Shown: positions 43,081 through 53,661 of the stretch, piece after piece
Numbering within the stretch: the first letter of the stretch is position 1
Layout of the letters: each line of letters begins with the position of its first letter
From: Thermoactinomyces sp. DSM 45892
GTDB taxonomy: Bacteria > Bacillota > Bacilli > Thermoactinomycetales > Thermoactinomycetaceae
Assembly (NCBI RefSeq): GCF_900107305.1
Contig: NZ_FNPL01000018.1
Location: 1-64,000, forward strand
DNA: 64,000 bases
Direction: 5' to 3'
Position numbers and translations under genes: made by a program
Notes under the pieces: generated by a model
Databases searched by the model: none
Told to the model about the DNA's origin: nothing
What the model saw: the letters and a program-made list of their open reading frames with translations, nothing else

Positions 43081-43830
43081 ATGATTCGTAAGTGGATCAC
43101 CAGCGCAGGATTTGGCTCTGCTAGTGTGGATACCATTTTAACAGATAACCACTTTTTTCCTGGAGATGTATTAAAGGGAGAAGTGGTCATACGAGGTGGG
43201 AATACAGATCAAGATATCTCGAAAATTGAACTCGCTTTAGTTGTCCAATATAACAAAGGTGGGAAAAAAGTATCGCATATATTTAAAAAGTTTCCACTTT
43301 CGGATGCTGTGATGATTGAAGCAGAACAGACGAAACGGGTTCCATTCCAATTTCGAATTCCAGCGGAGATTCCGATGTCGGAGGGACGTTTCCCCATTTT
43401 CTTAAAGACAGTGTTAGATATTAAATTAGGGGTAGCGCCAACAGATTCAGATCGCATTCATATCTATCCTTCCCCGATCATTCAAAAAATCTTACGCGAA
43501 ATTGAAGAGGCTGGATTTTTACTTTATAAAATTAGCAATGAATACGATTCAGAAGTAAAGCCACATCCTTTTTATCAAATGTTTCAATTTAAACCGATTG
43601 GGTCATTTCATGGATACGTGGACGACTTCCTTGTCATCTTTACTTACGACGAAATTGGCTTACATATGGAAATTGAGATGATTCGTACAGCGAAAGTGCT
43701 CACAAGCCAGTTATACTGGGAGCATAGCAATCCAGAGTCTACCTTGCAACTAAATGGACAATCCGTACCAGAAGACCCACTACATAAGATACGCAAAATG
43801 CTACGAAGCAGAAATAGGAGTGAAAAATAG
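43081..43830 (+). CDS. spo0M: Sporulation control protein Spo0M, copy 1
   Basis: The 249-residue protein begins MIRKWITSAGFGSASVDTIL and shows the arrestin-like Spo0M pattern (PGDVLKGEVVIRGGNTDQDI, VPFQFRIPAEIPMSEGRFP, LDIKLGVAPTDSDRI). Spo0M affects sporulation phosphorelay output and cell-shape events in B. subtilis. AAAGGAGAG precedes ATG 43081; the upstream ATG at 43045 lacks a site. It is divergent from hemL and 3 nt before a paralogue. Confidence 0.9.
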   Translation: MIRKWITSAGFGSASVDTILTDNHFFPGDVLKGEVVIRGGNTDQDISKIELALVVQYNKGGKKVSHIFKKFPLSDAVMIEAEQTKRVPFQFRIPAEIPMSEGRFPIFLKTVLDIKLGVAPTDSDRIHIYPSPIIQKILREIEEAGFLLYKISNEYDSEVKPHPFYQMFQFKPIGSFHGYVDDFLVIFTYDEIGLHMEIEMIRTAKVLTSQLYWEHSNPESTLQLNGQSVPEDPLHKIRKMLRSRNRSEK

Positions 43831-43833
43831 ATT

Positions 43834-44589
43834 ATGTCGATTTTCGGTAAAACATTAGCCAGCATGGGTATCGGAGCCACTCAGGTAGATACACGCTTAG
43901 AAAAATCAAGCTACCGCCAAGGAGACTTCATTAGGGGAGCCGTTTATGTGCAAGGAGGACAAGTGGAGCAGAGAGTCGACGATATCTATCTTTTCTTAGT
44001 TGTCCAGTATCATCATGAAGGAAATCATGCAGAGTATGTACTCGACGAGTTCCGGATTACAGAGCCATTTTTCATTGGTCCGAGTGAGTCAAAAGAGATT
44101 CCATTCGAGTTTCAACTCCCTTATGATGTACCTGTCACCACAGGCGGTTGCCCTGTTTATCTGAAAACGGGCCTCGACATCCGGATGGCAAAAGATCCAA
44201 GCGACGTAGACGGCATTGAGATCACACCTCACCCACTCGTGCACCAAATGATTCAATTAATCGAAGAAGTTGGATTTGAATTAAGAGGTGTCACAGCCGA
44301 CTTCGAGCATTATTTCACACAACAACCGTTTGTACAGGAGTATCGCTTTGCTCCGTTATTACGATTTCAAGATGTAGTTGACCAAGTGGTTGTCGTATTT
44401 ACCCCACACGATCATGAGATAGACATTATTTTAAAAGTGGATCGCAAGGCTGTGGATTTGATGACATCGATGGAAGAGGCGCTTGATTTGGATCAAAGAA
44501 TGACTCGCTTCGTTGTGACTCAGGCTGAGTATGAGTCAGGGCAGTTGGCGAGGAAAGTGGAGGGTTTGATTGTGAAGCAGGTTTATTGA
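43834..44589 (+). CDS. Sporulation control protein Spo0M, copy 2
   Basis: This 251-residue paralogue of the preceding gene (MSIFGKTLASMGIGATQVDTRLE, IPFEFQLPYDVPVTTGGCPVYLKTGLDIRMAKDPSDVDGI) shares the two-domain arrestin-like layout but is clearly diverged. AGGAGTGA precedes the ATG, located in the end of copy 1. The tandem pair suggests a hetero-complex or divided role, which is inference. Confidence 0.88.
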   Translation: MSIFGKTLASMGIGATQVDTRLEKSSYRQGDFIRGAVYVQGGQVEQRVDDIYLFLVVQYHHEGNHAEYVLDEFRITEPFFIGPSESKEIPFEFQLPYDVPVTTGGCPVYLKTGLDIRMAKDPSDVDGIEITPHPLVHQMIQLIEEVGFELRGVTADFEHYFTQQPFVQEYRFAPLLRFQDVVDQVVVVFTPHDHEIDIILKVDRKAVDLMTSMEEALDLDQRMTRFVVTQAEYESGQLARKVEGLIVKQVY

Positions 44590-44675
44590 TATAGTAGATA
44601 TATTTGGGATGTAATTGAGGGATAAGATGGAAGGATCATTTCTCGTGATTCTCACAAGCTAGTTGTGAAAAATAG

Positions 44676-44712
44676 AAAGCACTGTATCCGGGCGTGGATG
44701 CAGTGCTTTTCT
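44676..44712 (+). terminator. Terminator after the spo0M pair
   Basis: AAAGCACTGTATCC pairs with GGATGCAGTGCTTT around GGGCGT, followed by TCTC. It may serve both strands. Confidence 0.8.
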
Positions 44713-44756
44713 CTAAGGTCATACGCGATTGTGTAGAGAGTGATCAAGCAGAATTC

Positions 44757-46559
44757 CTATTGTAAATACTTTAATAAACGATCTACTAATGATTCTGTAA
44801 CCACTAGATTTCCACCTTGGATAAACAACTGATCGACCTTCTTATCCTTGCTTCGTTGCTCATCTAAGTATTGCGCTACACTGGTTGAAAAAGAGTCTCT
44901 TGGAGTCAGAAGTAAGGTGCCTTTATGTTTGGCAGCAAGTGGTGCCCCTAAGACTGCATCGGTATGAATGGTGCCAAGTGGCTGAGCAGGGTTGTTTTCC
45001 CCATTTGCTAAAACGATCGTTCTAGGGTCAGTTTGGAACTTTTTCGCTAATTCAACTCCAGACTCATAGCGAGAGAGAGTTTTACCATCTCCAATTCTCT
45101 CTACCGTATTGCCAGAAGCGAGATCGCGTAGTTGCTTCTCGATGTCTGTCGGAACAACCGTAGGATCATCTACAATCACAAACTTTTTATACTGTGGATA
45201 TCTCTTGAGGAAATCTTTCACATCAGCATGAATCACAGTATCTCCTACGTAAAGAAGCGGTATCCCTTTTTGAATCGATATATTCATTGCTTGTGTACCT
45301 ACAGGACCGAAACTGCTACTGGTGATAAGAGCAGTTTCTGGTTTTTTCCCTAATTCATTCATTTTGTTAGTGAAATACTCAGCAATTTTCGCATTGGTTT
45401 GGGCTGGATAAGCACCAGCTATGCGAACTGGCTTAATTCCTAAATCTTGGATCGTTTTTTCCACATGGGTAGACATTCTATCCGAACCTCCTAGAATATA
45501 GGCTGTTTCGGGCTTTAATCGTACAATCTCTTGCTTTACTCGATCAGGGAGTACACCATTTTTTCCAGTAGGGGTTAGCAAGATGGGAGCATGGTCGAAG
45601 TGGGATAGGACCGCTCCGCCTTTTATATCGTAATAGTCATCTTGTCCGGTAATGATAACGGACTTGGCTCCATCTGGATGTAGTGCTTGGCTGGTTTTAA
45701 TTGCTGTGTCATATTGATCAGAGCCATTGGTTCTGAGGAGACTTGGACGAACGACTTCAATCACGCGAATGATCGAATTTCCGCTTTGGCTCGTTGCTTG
45801 GAACTCATAATTGCTATAAGCTGGTGTGTTTTTCTGAATGATATAGCTTTCTTGAAAAGCATTGCCAACAGGGAGATGACGGACGGAACCGCTTTTTCCT
45901 TGTTCTTGTAAGGTTAGTAAAGTGGCATTCGTCGATGTTCCTTCAAACGAAAACCGAATATCTTGCAAAGCAAGTCGATAAGACTCACGAATCGGACTTT
46001 CGAGTGCTGGCTTGGTAAGTTTGATTTCAGGAAGATTTGTATCCGGTTTTTCGATAAAGGATAGCTGGGAGAGTGTAATCGAGTAAAGCATTTCTCCCTT
46101 TTCCACGACTAATGCATACTTTCCAGCAGGTAGTGAACTGCCTGTTTGATAAGTCTTTTTACCATCCAGAGAAGAAATAAAAGCATTCGGTGCTTTTCGT
46201 TCTCCAGAAGAGGTTAGGTTAATCGTTCCTTCATCCGTTGTTTCAAACGAATAGTAATGGATTTCACCTGTATGTAAGTATGCATTGTACGAAATCGGAC
46301 CGGTGTAAGGTTTTTGAGTCGTAACAGTAGGATCAGCAGAACGTTTCTTTCTTGCATTTTGCTTTTTATCCACGTTCTTGAGTCCTTCCTTCCAGTTAGA
46401 CACAATCGGTTGTGGTAAAGAAGGCGTATAGGATTCTTTATCTGTTGGGCGGACGAGAGAAAGTTTTCCTTCCGCAAGTGCTCCTACTGGCAAACAAAAT
46501 GCCACAAATAGGGTAGCGAGTAACATGATGCGCAACCCTCTTGAAAAGCGAACAAACAT
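44757..46559 (-). CDS. Secreted protein with CW_binding_2 cell-wall repeats
   Basis: The 600-residue protein has a signal peptide (to about GALA, residue 29) and a Lys-rich linker. A beta-rich middle region follows, then three C-terminal CW_binding_2-type repeats from about residue 275 (RTNGSDQYDTAIKTSQAL, ITGQDDYYDIKGG, ILGGSDRMS; later VERIGDGKTLSRYESG). These repeats bind secondary wall polymers in clostridial and bacillar surface proteins such as LytB/LytC. The function of the N-terminal half is unknown. GAGGAGATGG precedes the ATG. It is divergent from the RHS toxin gene 152 nt away. Confidence 0.85.
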   Translation of the reverse strand: MFVRFSRGLRIMLLATLFVAFCLPVGALAEGKLSLVRPTDKESYTPSLPQPIVSNWKEGLKNVDKKQNARKKRSADPTVTTQKPYTGPISYNAYLHTGEIHYYSFETTDEGTINLTSSGERKAPNAFISSLDGKKTYQTGSSLPAGKYALVVEKGEMLYSITLSQLSFIEKPDTNLPEIKLTKPALESPIRESYRLALQDIRFSFEGTSTNATLLTLQEQGKSGSVRHLPVGNAFQESYIIQKNTPAYSNYEFQATSQSGNSIIRVIEVVRPSLLRTNGSDQYDTAIKTSQALHPDGAKSVIITGQDDYYDIKGGAVLSHFDHAPILLTPTGKNGVLPDRVKQEIVRLKPETAYILGGSDRMSTHVEKTIQDLGIKPVRIAGAYPAQTNAKIAEYFTNKMNELGKKPETALITSSSFGPVGTQAMNISIQKGIPLLYVGDTVIHADVKDFLKRYPQYKKFVIVDDPTVVPTDIEKQLRDLASGNTVERIGDGKTLSRYESGVELAKKFQTDPRTIVLANGENNPAQPLGTIHTDAVLGAPLAAKHKGTLLLTPRDSFSTSVAQYLDEQRSKDKKVDQLFIQGGNLVVTESLVDRLLKYLQ

Positions 46560-46711
46560 TTTTCCATCTCCTCTATATCTTGTAATTCCTTTCTTAATTT
46601 ACATGATTATATCTCGATTCACAATGAAAAATATAAAAAATAATTTAAAAACGGATAATAATCATATATAATTTGGAATGGATTTCATGACGGAGGGAGA
46701 AAAAGCAACAG

Positions 46712-49700
46712 ATGAGTAAGAAAGTTCGAATAATAGTAAGCATGATTGTCACCATTTTCTTATGGACAAGCATGCAACCTCTACCTGCCTATGCGGTAGA
46801 TTTCATCAACAATGAGTATTACCAATGGCAAATCAAACAGCCATATGCAATGGATAAAGATTCCAATGCCCTTTTATCGTTTTATAAGGAGACCGCAGCA
46901 GAAAAGAAGGCAGGATCTAAAACACCAGCCGCCCCTGCGAAAGCGTCTATCGTCAAAGATCAAATTATTGACTGGGGAGAACCGGTCATCACCTTAAACG
47001 AACCCACTAAGGTTCACGGTGATGGAGCTGAGCTCAGTTGGAGCAAGTACACCGGTTCCGGTTTCATAGAGTATCAGGTCCACCGGAGTACCCAGCCTAA
47101 ATTTACTCCGAGTGAAAGCACCCTCGTCGCTCCGATCGACGGAGTGAATCAGACACAATACCGAGATACGACTGCCCAGCCAACTCCGGCAATCCTTCCT
47201 GTTGAGATGGGGCGTACGTATTACTACATGGTTACCGTCAAAACCACGGATAGTAAGATTTTCCCTTCCAAGGAAAAGCAAGTGCAATTACCAAAGGCTG
47301 GCCTTACCCTACAAGTAATCAGGCAAGCAGAGGATACCACCCTTTCCAGCGCAAAGCCGACTACGAATTTAGATAAAATAGATGGAAAGTCGTTTCTATC
47401 CGTAGGGAATATGGGGCCCTACGGAACCACACGTAGTGTAATCAAATTTGACTTATCTTCCCTTCCTACCGGAGTAAAAGTATCGAGCTCCTATCTCGCA
47501 CTCATGAATTCCGAGTATGAGGAATCGGATGATAAAACACCTACGAAATACGATATCTATTCACTCGCCAAAGGATTTACCGAAGAGGCTACCTGGAACA
47601 CCCCATGGAGTCAACCAGGTGGAGATATTGAAATCGGCTCACTCAATGCCATCAGTACAAGCTATACAGCCGAGTGGCATCTGTGGAAGACAACGCCTGC
47701 CGTTCAAGCATGGTTAAACGGTACGAAAACGAATAACGGATTTTTGCTAAAGTTTCAGAGTGAAGAAGGAAGTGTGAAAGAGCGGACAGCCTTTCATAGT
47801 AGCGAATCACCCGATACATCTGTACGTCCGAAATTAATGGTTATCTATAGTACGAAGTCTGCTGCTAATAACTACCATGCCCCGAGTACTCCTTCTTACA
47901 TGACCTCCGGAGCAGAGTATGTGGTGGACGTCACCTTAACGAATACGACTGAAGAGAAATGGAGTGGATCAACCGATAAACTTTCCTATCACTGGATTGG
48001 ACCGGATGGGAAAGAAGTAACCAATGCACGTCTTGATAGCCCACTTCGTCCCGTAGATGAAAAAGGCATCGAAGCCCCAACCCCGATTGATGTCAATCCC
48101 GGGCAGACGATTAAAGTTCGAGCCAAGGTAAAAGCACCTGAAATGACAGGGAACCAACAGCGCGAATCCTATAGCCTGCGTTGGGACCTATCGAAAAATG
48201 GAAAATGGCTCTCACAAGATACGAACCCAGTAGCCGTACTAGAGCAAAAAGTAGCCGTAGAGAAGAAAGGAGAAGAAAAAGGCTTCGGACATAATGCGGC
48301 TCATATCAGCGCTTTTGCCAGTCCAGACAGCAAAGTCGGAATCAACGTTTATCAAGGGAATGTCACCTTTTTCTACAAACCCTACTCAAACCCATCGCGA
48401 GGATTTGAGACCTATGCACAGCTTAACTATAACAGTCTAAGTACCACTGATTCCGGTCTCGGAAAAGGATGGTCACTCGGTACCGGATCGGTTGTAAGTA
48501 TCGGTGCTCCTGCCACCAATGGCGCGATGGTGAATAGCAAAGATGAAATCATCTCGGGTGCCGTAGTAGTTGTGGATGAAGAAGGCGAAAGCCACGAATT
48601 TACTTGGAATAAGAGCAAAAATAAGTTTGATCCACCACCAGGGCTGAATCTATCCGTTGAATACATAAGTGGGACAGATAAGCGAAAAAAATGGGTCTTC
48701 ACGGAACAAGACCGAGTGCAATACTTTTTAGATGACAGAGGCTATACCAGTGAGATCGTGGATAAAAACGGGAACAAACTCATCTACGAATACGAAGAAC
48801 GAAAGATCGATAACAAACCGAAACAATTTCTACGCCGAATCAAGGACTCGATGAATCGGGAGACTTTGAAAATCTCGTATAACGACCGAAATAAAGTGGA
48901 CTATATCGATGACATCGCAGGCAGACGGATGCAATTTGTCTATGATGATCAAGATCGATTAGTCAAGCTAATGGATGGCATTGACGTAGGGAAAGTCACA
49001 AATGTGACGGACTTAAAAACCTACCGATTTGAATACCATCCGACACTTAAGTCACATATCACGAAAGTGACCGATTCTCGTGGGAATCCTACCACGTTTG
49101 AGTATCATACAAGTGGAGATCTAGCCAATAAAGTCACCAAAATGACGAACCGGGCAAAAGAAAACCTTTTCATTGACTACAATGCAAACCAGCGTATTGT
49201 AACCGATGCGAATAAAGATCGTCACACGGAATACTCCTTTGATGGCAAAGGCCGCCAAACGCAAGTAAGTGTAAACACCAAATCCAAAACACGTACCACC
49301 AAATACGAATACGACGACGATGACAACATGATTCGTCTCGAAGAGCCAAATGGTGCGGTTACCACTTGGAAGTACAATGAACACGGGCAACCGCTCATGA
49401 AGACTGACCAAGAAAACAACGCCTTGTCCGACCCTTCTGCCCGAAAATCCACTCGTTACGAATATCAAACTGGAATGGATGGAAGAGTTTCAGAGCTCGT
49501 CAAAGAAACCTCCCCAGAAGGCAGAGAAGTTCGTTATACCTATGATGCCAACGGGAATATGCTCACGAAGCAAAACTCGATGAGCCTCGGAACGACCTAT
49601 ACCTATTGGCCTGGCGGATTGTTAAAGAGCGCTTCCGATGTAAATGGACACGCTACCATTTCAGACGAGTACGATGCAAACGGACTAGCACAAAAGGTAA

Positions 49701-52700
49701 CCGATGCCAAAGGAAATGTCACATGGTCTACCTACGGATCGCGTGGTGAAACATTAACCACCACCAATCCCAAAGGCAAGCGAATCACCATGACCTATGA
49801 CATCTATAAACGACTAGAAAAAACCGAAATACCAAAAGATCTGAAGAAAAATGAATACATTACCCAAATTGCCCCCGTATACGACCAAAATGGCAATGTC
49901 GTCAAAGAAACATCCGCAACCGGAGCGGAAACCTTTTATGAATATGACGCTATGGATCGGGTGATTGAAACCAAACTCCCTTCTGACACCGATACCAAAG
50001 TACCCCGTGTGAAGAAGAGTGAGTATAACAACGTTGGGAAACTGATCAAAGAGACCGAGCCAAACGGTAGTTTGACCAAGGATGATGATCAGGACTATAT
50101 TACGACGTATGAATACGATGATTTTGATCAACTCATTGCCACGACAAACTCATTAGGTCATAAAATAACCTACGAATATGATGACGTCGGAAACCAGATC
50201 AAAACCACTATGCCAGAGGGAATCGCCTCTACCGCAGATGATAAAGATCATACCATCCGGAAAGAGTACGATAAAAATCACCGCGTAGTTCGCGAAATCG
50301 ATGCGAAAGATCAATACACCCATACCACCTACGATGCGGATGGATTAGTCACACGCATCAAGGATAAAGATGGGAATCACGTCTATAAATACTACGACCG
50401 ACGGGGACTACTCGCAGAAGAGCGCGTCCCACATAACGGTAAAGAACTCATCACCAAATATGACTACGACGGTGCCGGAAACCTCCTAAAAGTAGAAACC
50501 CCTCGTGGCGTAGCTACTCCGACCAAAGGAGACTTCGTCCAAGAGAAAGTATACGACGAACTAAACCGTGTAACCGAGATCATCTATCCACATGACGGCA
50601 AACAATTAGAACGTCCGAAGATGACCTATCAATACGATGAACTAGGCAACGTAACCGAAGTAACAACCCCAGCTTCCTACGGACAGGTCGATCGCATTAA
50701 GACCAAGATGACCTATTATGATACGGGCTGGCTCCGAAGCATCGAAGATCCATTCGGAGTGAAAACCGAGTATCAATACGACGATCTAGGAAAGCAAACC
50801 GAAAGAGATATAACAAGTGCCGATGGCAAACTCAAGCGCGAGATGGGCTGGGCTTATCAGCCAGATGGGAAAGTCAAACAACTCTATGACTCAGGGCTGA
50901 AAGGCACGCCTGCAACCTTTAATAAGAAGTTGCTTCAATATACGTACGATGCTAACGGGAACCTAGTCGAAACCAGGGACCTAAGTACCAAGGCAAACGT
51001 AGACAAGTATAAGATGAAGTACAACCATGTGAACCAAGTCATCTCCGTTGAAGAATGGAAAAAAGACAAGGTCACGAAAAAATTCGACTACACCTACGAC
51101 CGAAACGGAAACCTATTTAATCTCGTCTATCCGGGGCAGACCTCGTACTACTATTACGACACCGTGAACCAAGTCTCGTCCATGATGAGCCAGACCGGAA
51201 AAGACGAAGCCCAGTGGACCGAGTACCAACGAACTCCTTCCGGGAAAATCAAGCAGGTAACGTTGCCAAACGGCAACCAGACCACTTACAGCTATTACGA
51301 AGACCAGAAAACCAAAGAAATGCAAACCAAGAAGCAGGATGGAACGCTTCTACAAAGACATTTCCTCGAGTACAACGAAAACGGTCACCGTACGAAAGAC
51401 ATCACCACCCTCCGTGGTGCCGATAACCAGCAGATGGATAACACCTACCGCTACGAGTACGATGCTCGTGATCGCCTCATCAAAGCGGAGAAAGATGGGA
51501 AACAGAAGTCTTTTGAGACGTATATTCTAGATGCGAATAGTAACATCGTGGAAAAGAATAAAGACAATAAATTTACCAGCTTCCAGTACGACCGCAACCG
51601 TCTCATCTCTGAGAAGAAAGAAGGCGTCAAATCCGACTATCAATACGACTCAATGGGACGTGTCGAGGAGATCAAAGAAGGCGAACAGATCAGAGAACAA
51701 TATACCTATGACCCATTTGATAACATTACCGAGCATATCAAGACTGATAAAGAAACCAAGAACCAAATCAAGACCCAATTTGCCTACGACTCCTTAGATC
51801 GCACTATCGCGAAAGTAGAGCAGGCAGGAACGGACCAGTCTAAGAAGACGAACTTCGATTACCTTGGCACCACCGAGCAAGTGATCTCGGAAGAAGTCGC
51901 TGATCAGATCACCAGATCCTACGTTTACTCTGCATGGGGCGAACGGATGGCGATGATCAAAGCAGGAGAAAAGCCAGAAACATCGTATTATGGTACTAAC
52001 ACCGATGTCGATGTCGAACTCCTAACCGACGAGAAAGGAAATGTTCGTAGCACATATGGCTATTCTCCATATGGAGAGAACGACGAAACCCTCTTCACCG
52101 GAGTAGACAAGCCAGATCCGAATAACCCAACTAAAGAGATGTACAACTCGTTCCGTTACAGCGGAAAACGTTGGGATCCGAATACGAAGTCCTATGACCT
52201 CGGCTTCCGGAACTACTCTCCCGAACAAGGACGATTCCTGACGCAGGACTCGTATACCGATGCAGGGAAGTTTAAAGAACTCGTCATGGACCCAAGAAAT
52301 GCGAATCAGTATGGATTTGCCGCTGGGAATCCAGTGAGTAGTGCCGATTTAGATGGACATGGATATATGCCTGTTGATGATAACTCAGAGGGAATCGTGG
52401 GTATATTCATGGCTCCTAATGGGAATGCCGTTATCCATCATCAGGATGGGGACACAGACACTTATAATCACAAAAAGAAGACATGGACATATAAACAGGC
52501 TGACTATAAAAAAAATAAAGCTACTGATAATTCCAAGAAAAAGAAATCACAGCCAACTCCATCGAAACCGAAAGCACCACCAAAGCCGAAACCGCCATCG
52601 AGTTGGAAAGCAATCGCCCATACGATATTAGATGTGGCAGGTACCTTTGATCCAACGGGAGCAATCGACGCTGCGCATGCGGGATGGTATCTGTTCGAAG

Positions 52701-53545
52701 GCGACTATGAAAATGCATTCTATACTGGCATGGGCATATTCCCCGGAGGCGACGCATTTAAAGCCGGCAAGTATAGCAAAAACGTAAGCAGTACCACCAA
52801 AAGGGCCATAGACGCAGCCTGTAGATGCTTCGTAGCCGGAACCCGAATTGAGACAGAAGACGGTGGTAAGCCGATCGAAGAAATCGACATAGGTGACAAA
52901 GTCCTTGCCAAGAACGAAGAAACCGGTGAAATCGCCTACAAAGAAGTCGAATGGCTCTTCAAGCGAGAGATAGACGAAATCTACGAAGTCCACATCGGCG
53001 GCGAAGTCATCCAGACCACCGACGAGCACCCCTTCTGGGTAATCGGCGAAGGCTGGGTAAGGGCTAAGGATCTCCGCAAAGGCGACATCTTTGAGACCGA
53101 TAAAGGGAAGAAGTTACCGGTTGATAAAATCGTTAAGAAGAAACAGAAAGCAACCGTCTATAACTTCAAGGTGAAGGATTTCCATACGTACTATGTTTCA
53201 GATTTGAAGGTATTGACGCATAATCAGTGTGATTTTTTGAAGGGGTCAAACAAAAAAGGAGATATTACAAACCGAGGATCGTGGAGGAAAGGTACTGTCC
53301 GGGATGCTTGGAACAGGGCAGAAGATGGTCCGAATGGTGGGAAATTGTGTCCTAGCTGTGGCAAGGAAGTTATAGTTGCACCATTCTCTGGTAAGCCGCG
53401 TGACTGGGATATTAGTCATATGCCGTCATGGACAAACAGAAGGTTCCCATTGGATGCAAAACGAAAAGATTTCCTGGATAATTATCAAAAAGATACTTTT
53501 CTTGAATGTCCTAGTTGTAATAGACCTAGATCAAATCGAGATTAA
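46712..53545 (+). CDS. Secreted RHS/YD-repeat polymorphic toxin with Hint domain and HNH-like tail
   Basis: The 2277-residue protein is built, in order, from a signal peptide (1-28, ending AYA); a DNRLRE-type carbohydrate-binding-like domain (about 200-380); an Ig-like domain (about 390-513); and YD repeats (about 640-1760) that form the RHS shell. The RHS core (YSPYGENDE..., FRNYSPEQGRFLTQDSY, about 1780-1883) follows, then a Lys/Pro linker and a helical pre-toxin region (about 1967-2037). A Hint autoprocessing domain occupies 2039-2171 (CFVAGTRIE ... TTDEHPFW ... VLTHN). The variable tail (2172-2277) has LCPSCGKEV, DWDISHMPSW and ECPSCNRP, a treble-clef HNH/endonuclease-VII-like nuclease. 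The layout is that of WapA-like contact toxins. The neighbour at 53662 is the likely immunity gene. Confidence 0.9.
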   Translation: MSKKVRIIVSMIVTIFLWTSMQPLPAYAVDFINNEYYQWQIKQPYAMDKDSNALLSFYKETAAEKKAGSKTPAAPAKASIVKDQIIDWGEPVITLNEPTKVHGDGAELSWSKYTGSGFIEYQVHRSTQPKFTPSESTLVAPIDGVNQTQYRDTTAQPTPAILPVEMGRTYYYMVTVKTTDSKIFPSKEKQVQLPKAGLTLQVIRQAEDTTLSSAKPTTNLDKIDGKSFLSVGNMGPYGTTRSVIKFDLSSLPTGVKVSSSYLALMNSEYEESDDKTPTKYDIYSLAKGFTEEATWNTPWSQPGGDIEIGSLNAISTSYTAEWHLWKTTPAVQAWLNGTKTNNGFLLKFQSEEGSVKERTAFHSSESPDTSVRPKLMVIYSTKSAANNYHAPSTPSYMTSGAEYVVDVTLTNTTEEKWSGSTDKLSYHWIGPDGKEVTNARLDSPLRPVDEKGIEAPTPIDVNPGQTIKVRAKVKAPEMTGNQQRESYSLRWDLSKNGKWLSQDTNPVAVLEQKVAVEKKGEEKGFGHNAAHISAFASPDSKVGINVYQGNVTFFYKPYSNPSRGFETYAQLNYNSLSTTDSGLGKGWSLGTGSVVSIGAPATNGAMVNSKDEIISGAVVVVDEEGESHEFTWNKSKNKFDPPPGLNLSVEYISGTDKRKKWVFTEQDRVQYFLDDRGYTSEIVDKNGNKLIYEYEERKIDNKPKQFLRRIKDSMNRETLKISYNDRNKVDYIDDIAGRRMQFVYDDQDRLVKLMDGIDVGKVTNVTDLKTYRFEYHPTLKSHITKVTDSRGNPTTFEYHTSGDLANKVTKMTNRAKENLFIDYNANQRIVTDANKDRHTEYSFDGKGRQTQVSVNTKSKTRTTKYEYDDDDNMIRLEEPNGAVTTWKYNEHGQPLMKTDQENNALSDPSARKSTRYEYQTGMDGRVSELVKETSPEGREVRYTYDANGNMLTKQNSMSLGTTYTYWPGGLLKSASDVNGHATISDEYDANGLAQKVTDAKGNVTWSTYGSRGETLTTTNPKGKRITMTYDIYKRLEKTEIPKDLKKNEYITQIAPVYDQNGNVVKETSATGAETFYEYDAMDRVIETKLPSDTDTKVPRVKKSEYNNVGKLIKETEPNGSLTKDDDQDYITTYEYDDFDQLIATTNSLGHKITYEYDDVGNQIKTTMPEGIASTADDKDHTIRKEYDKNHRVVREIDAKDQYTHTTYDADGLVTRIKDKDGNHVYKYYDRRGLLAEERVPHNGKELITKYDYDGAGNLLKVETPRGVATPTKGDFVQEKVYDELNRVTEIIYPHDGKQLERPKMTYQYDELGNVTEVTTPASYGQVDRIKTKMTYYDTGWLRSIEDPFGVKTEYQYDDLGKQTERDITSADGKLKREMGWAYQPDGKVKQLYDSGLKGTPATFNKKLLQYTYDANGNLVETRDLSTKANVDKYKMKYNHVNQVISVEEWKKDKVTKKFDYTYDRNGNLFNLVYPGQTSYYYYDTVNQVSSMMSQTGKDEAQWTEYQRTPSGKIKQVTLPNGNQTTYSYYEDQKTKEMQTKKQDGTLLQRHFLEYNENGHRTKDITTLRGADNQQMDNTYRYEYDARDRLIKAEKDGKQKSFETYILDANSNIVEKNKDNKFTSFQYDRNRLISEKKEGVKSDYQYDSMGRVEEIKEGEQIREQYTYDPFDNITEHIKTDKETKNQIKTQFAYDSLDRTIAKVEQAGTDQSKKTNFDYLGTTEQVISEEVADQITRSYVYSAWGERMAMIKAGEKPETSYYGTNTDVDVELLTDEKGNVRSTYGYSPYGENDETLFTGVDKPDPNNPTKEMYNSFRYSGKRWDPNTKSYDLGFRNYSPEQGRFLTQDSYTDAGKFKELVMDPRNANQYGFAAGNPVSSADLDGHGYMPVDDNSEGIVGIFMAPNGNAVIHHQDGDTDTYNHKKKTWTYKQADYKKNKATDNSKKKKSQPTPSKPKAPPKPKPPSSWKAIAHTILDVAGTFDPTGAIDAAHAGWYLFEGDYENAFYTGMGIFPGGDAFKAGKYSKNVSSTTKRAIDAACRCFVAGTRIETEDGGKPIEEIDIGDKVLAKNEETGEIAYKEVEWLFKREIDEIYEVHIGGEVIQTTDEHPFWVIGEGWVRAKDLRKGDIFETDKGKKLPVDKIVKKKQKATVYNFKVKDFHTYYVSDLKVLTHNQCDFLKGSNKKGDITNRGSWRKGTVRDAWNRAEDGPNGGKLCPSCGKEVIVAPFSGKPRDWDISHMPSWTNRRFPLDAKRKDFLDNYQKDTFLECPSCNRPRSNRD
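52826..53224 (+). repeat. Hint homology block, parental copy
   Basis: This 133-codon block starts at the Hint nucleophile Cys (TGC 52826) and ends at His-Asn (53219-53224). Nearly identical DNA recurs at 54861-55193, 56914-57246, 58693-59028, 59952-60329, 62360-62599 and 63504-63851, always in the same orientation. The block is visibly richer in G+C than the tails joined to it, suggesting a separate history or gene conversion among copies. Confidence 0.9.
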
Positions 53546-53661
53546 TAGTATAAAATGGCACTATTAATTCACCCTAGTTATGAAGCATGATTCCGTGAAT
53601 TGTACTTGAGAATACTAATACAATCATGGAATCATGTCTATATTTAAGTTGGAGGAATAAA

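Noticed and set aside
46994-52757. Numerous 60-130 codon minus-strand frames within the RHS gene
   Set aside because: They are shadows of the long YD-repeat coding region without start signals or recognisable protein features.
52826-53224. Classical splicing intein in the RHS gene
   Set aside because: There is no C-extein homologous to the N-terminal part, and the block ends N-x-C before a toxin tail. This fits a cleaving Hint rather than a splicing intein.
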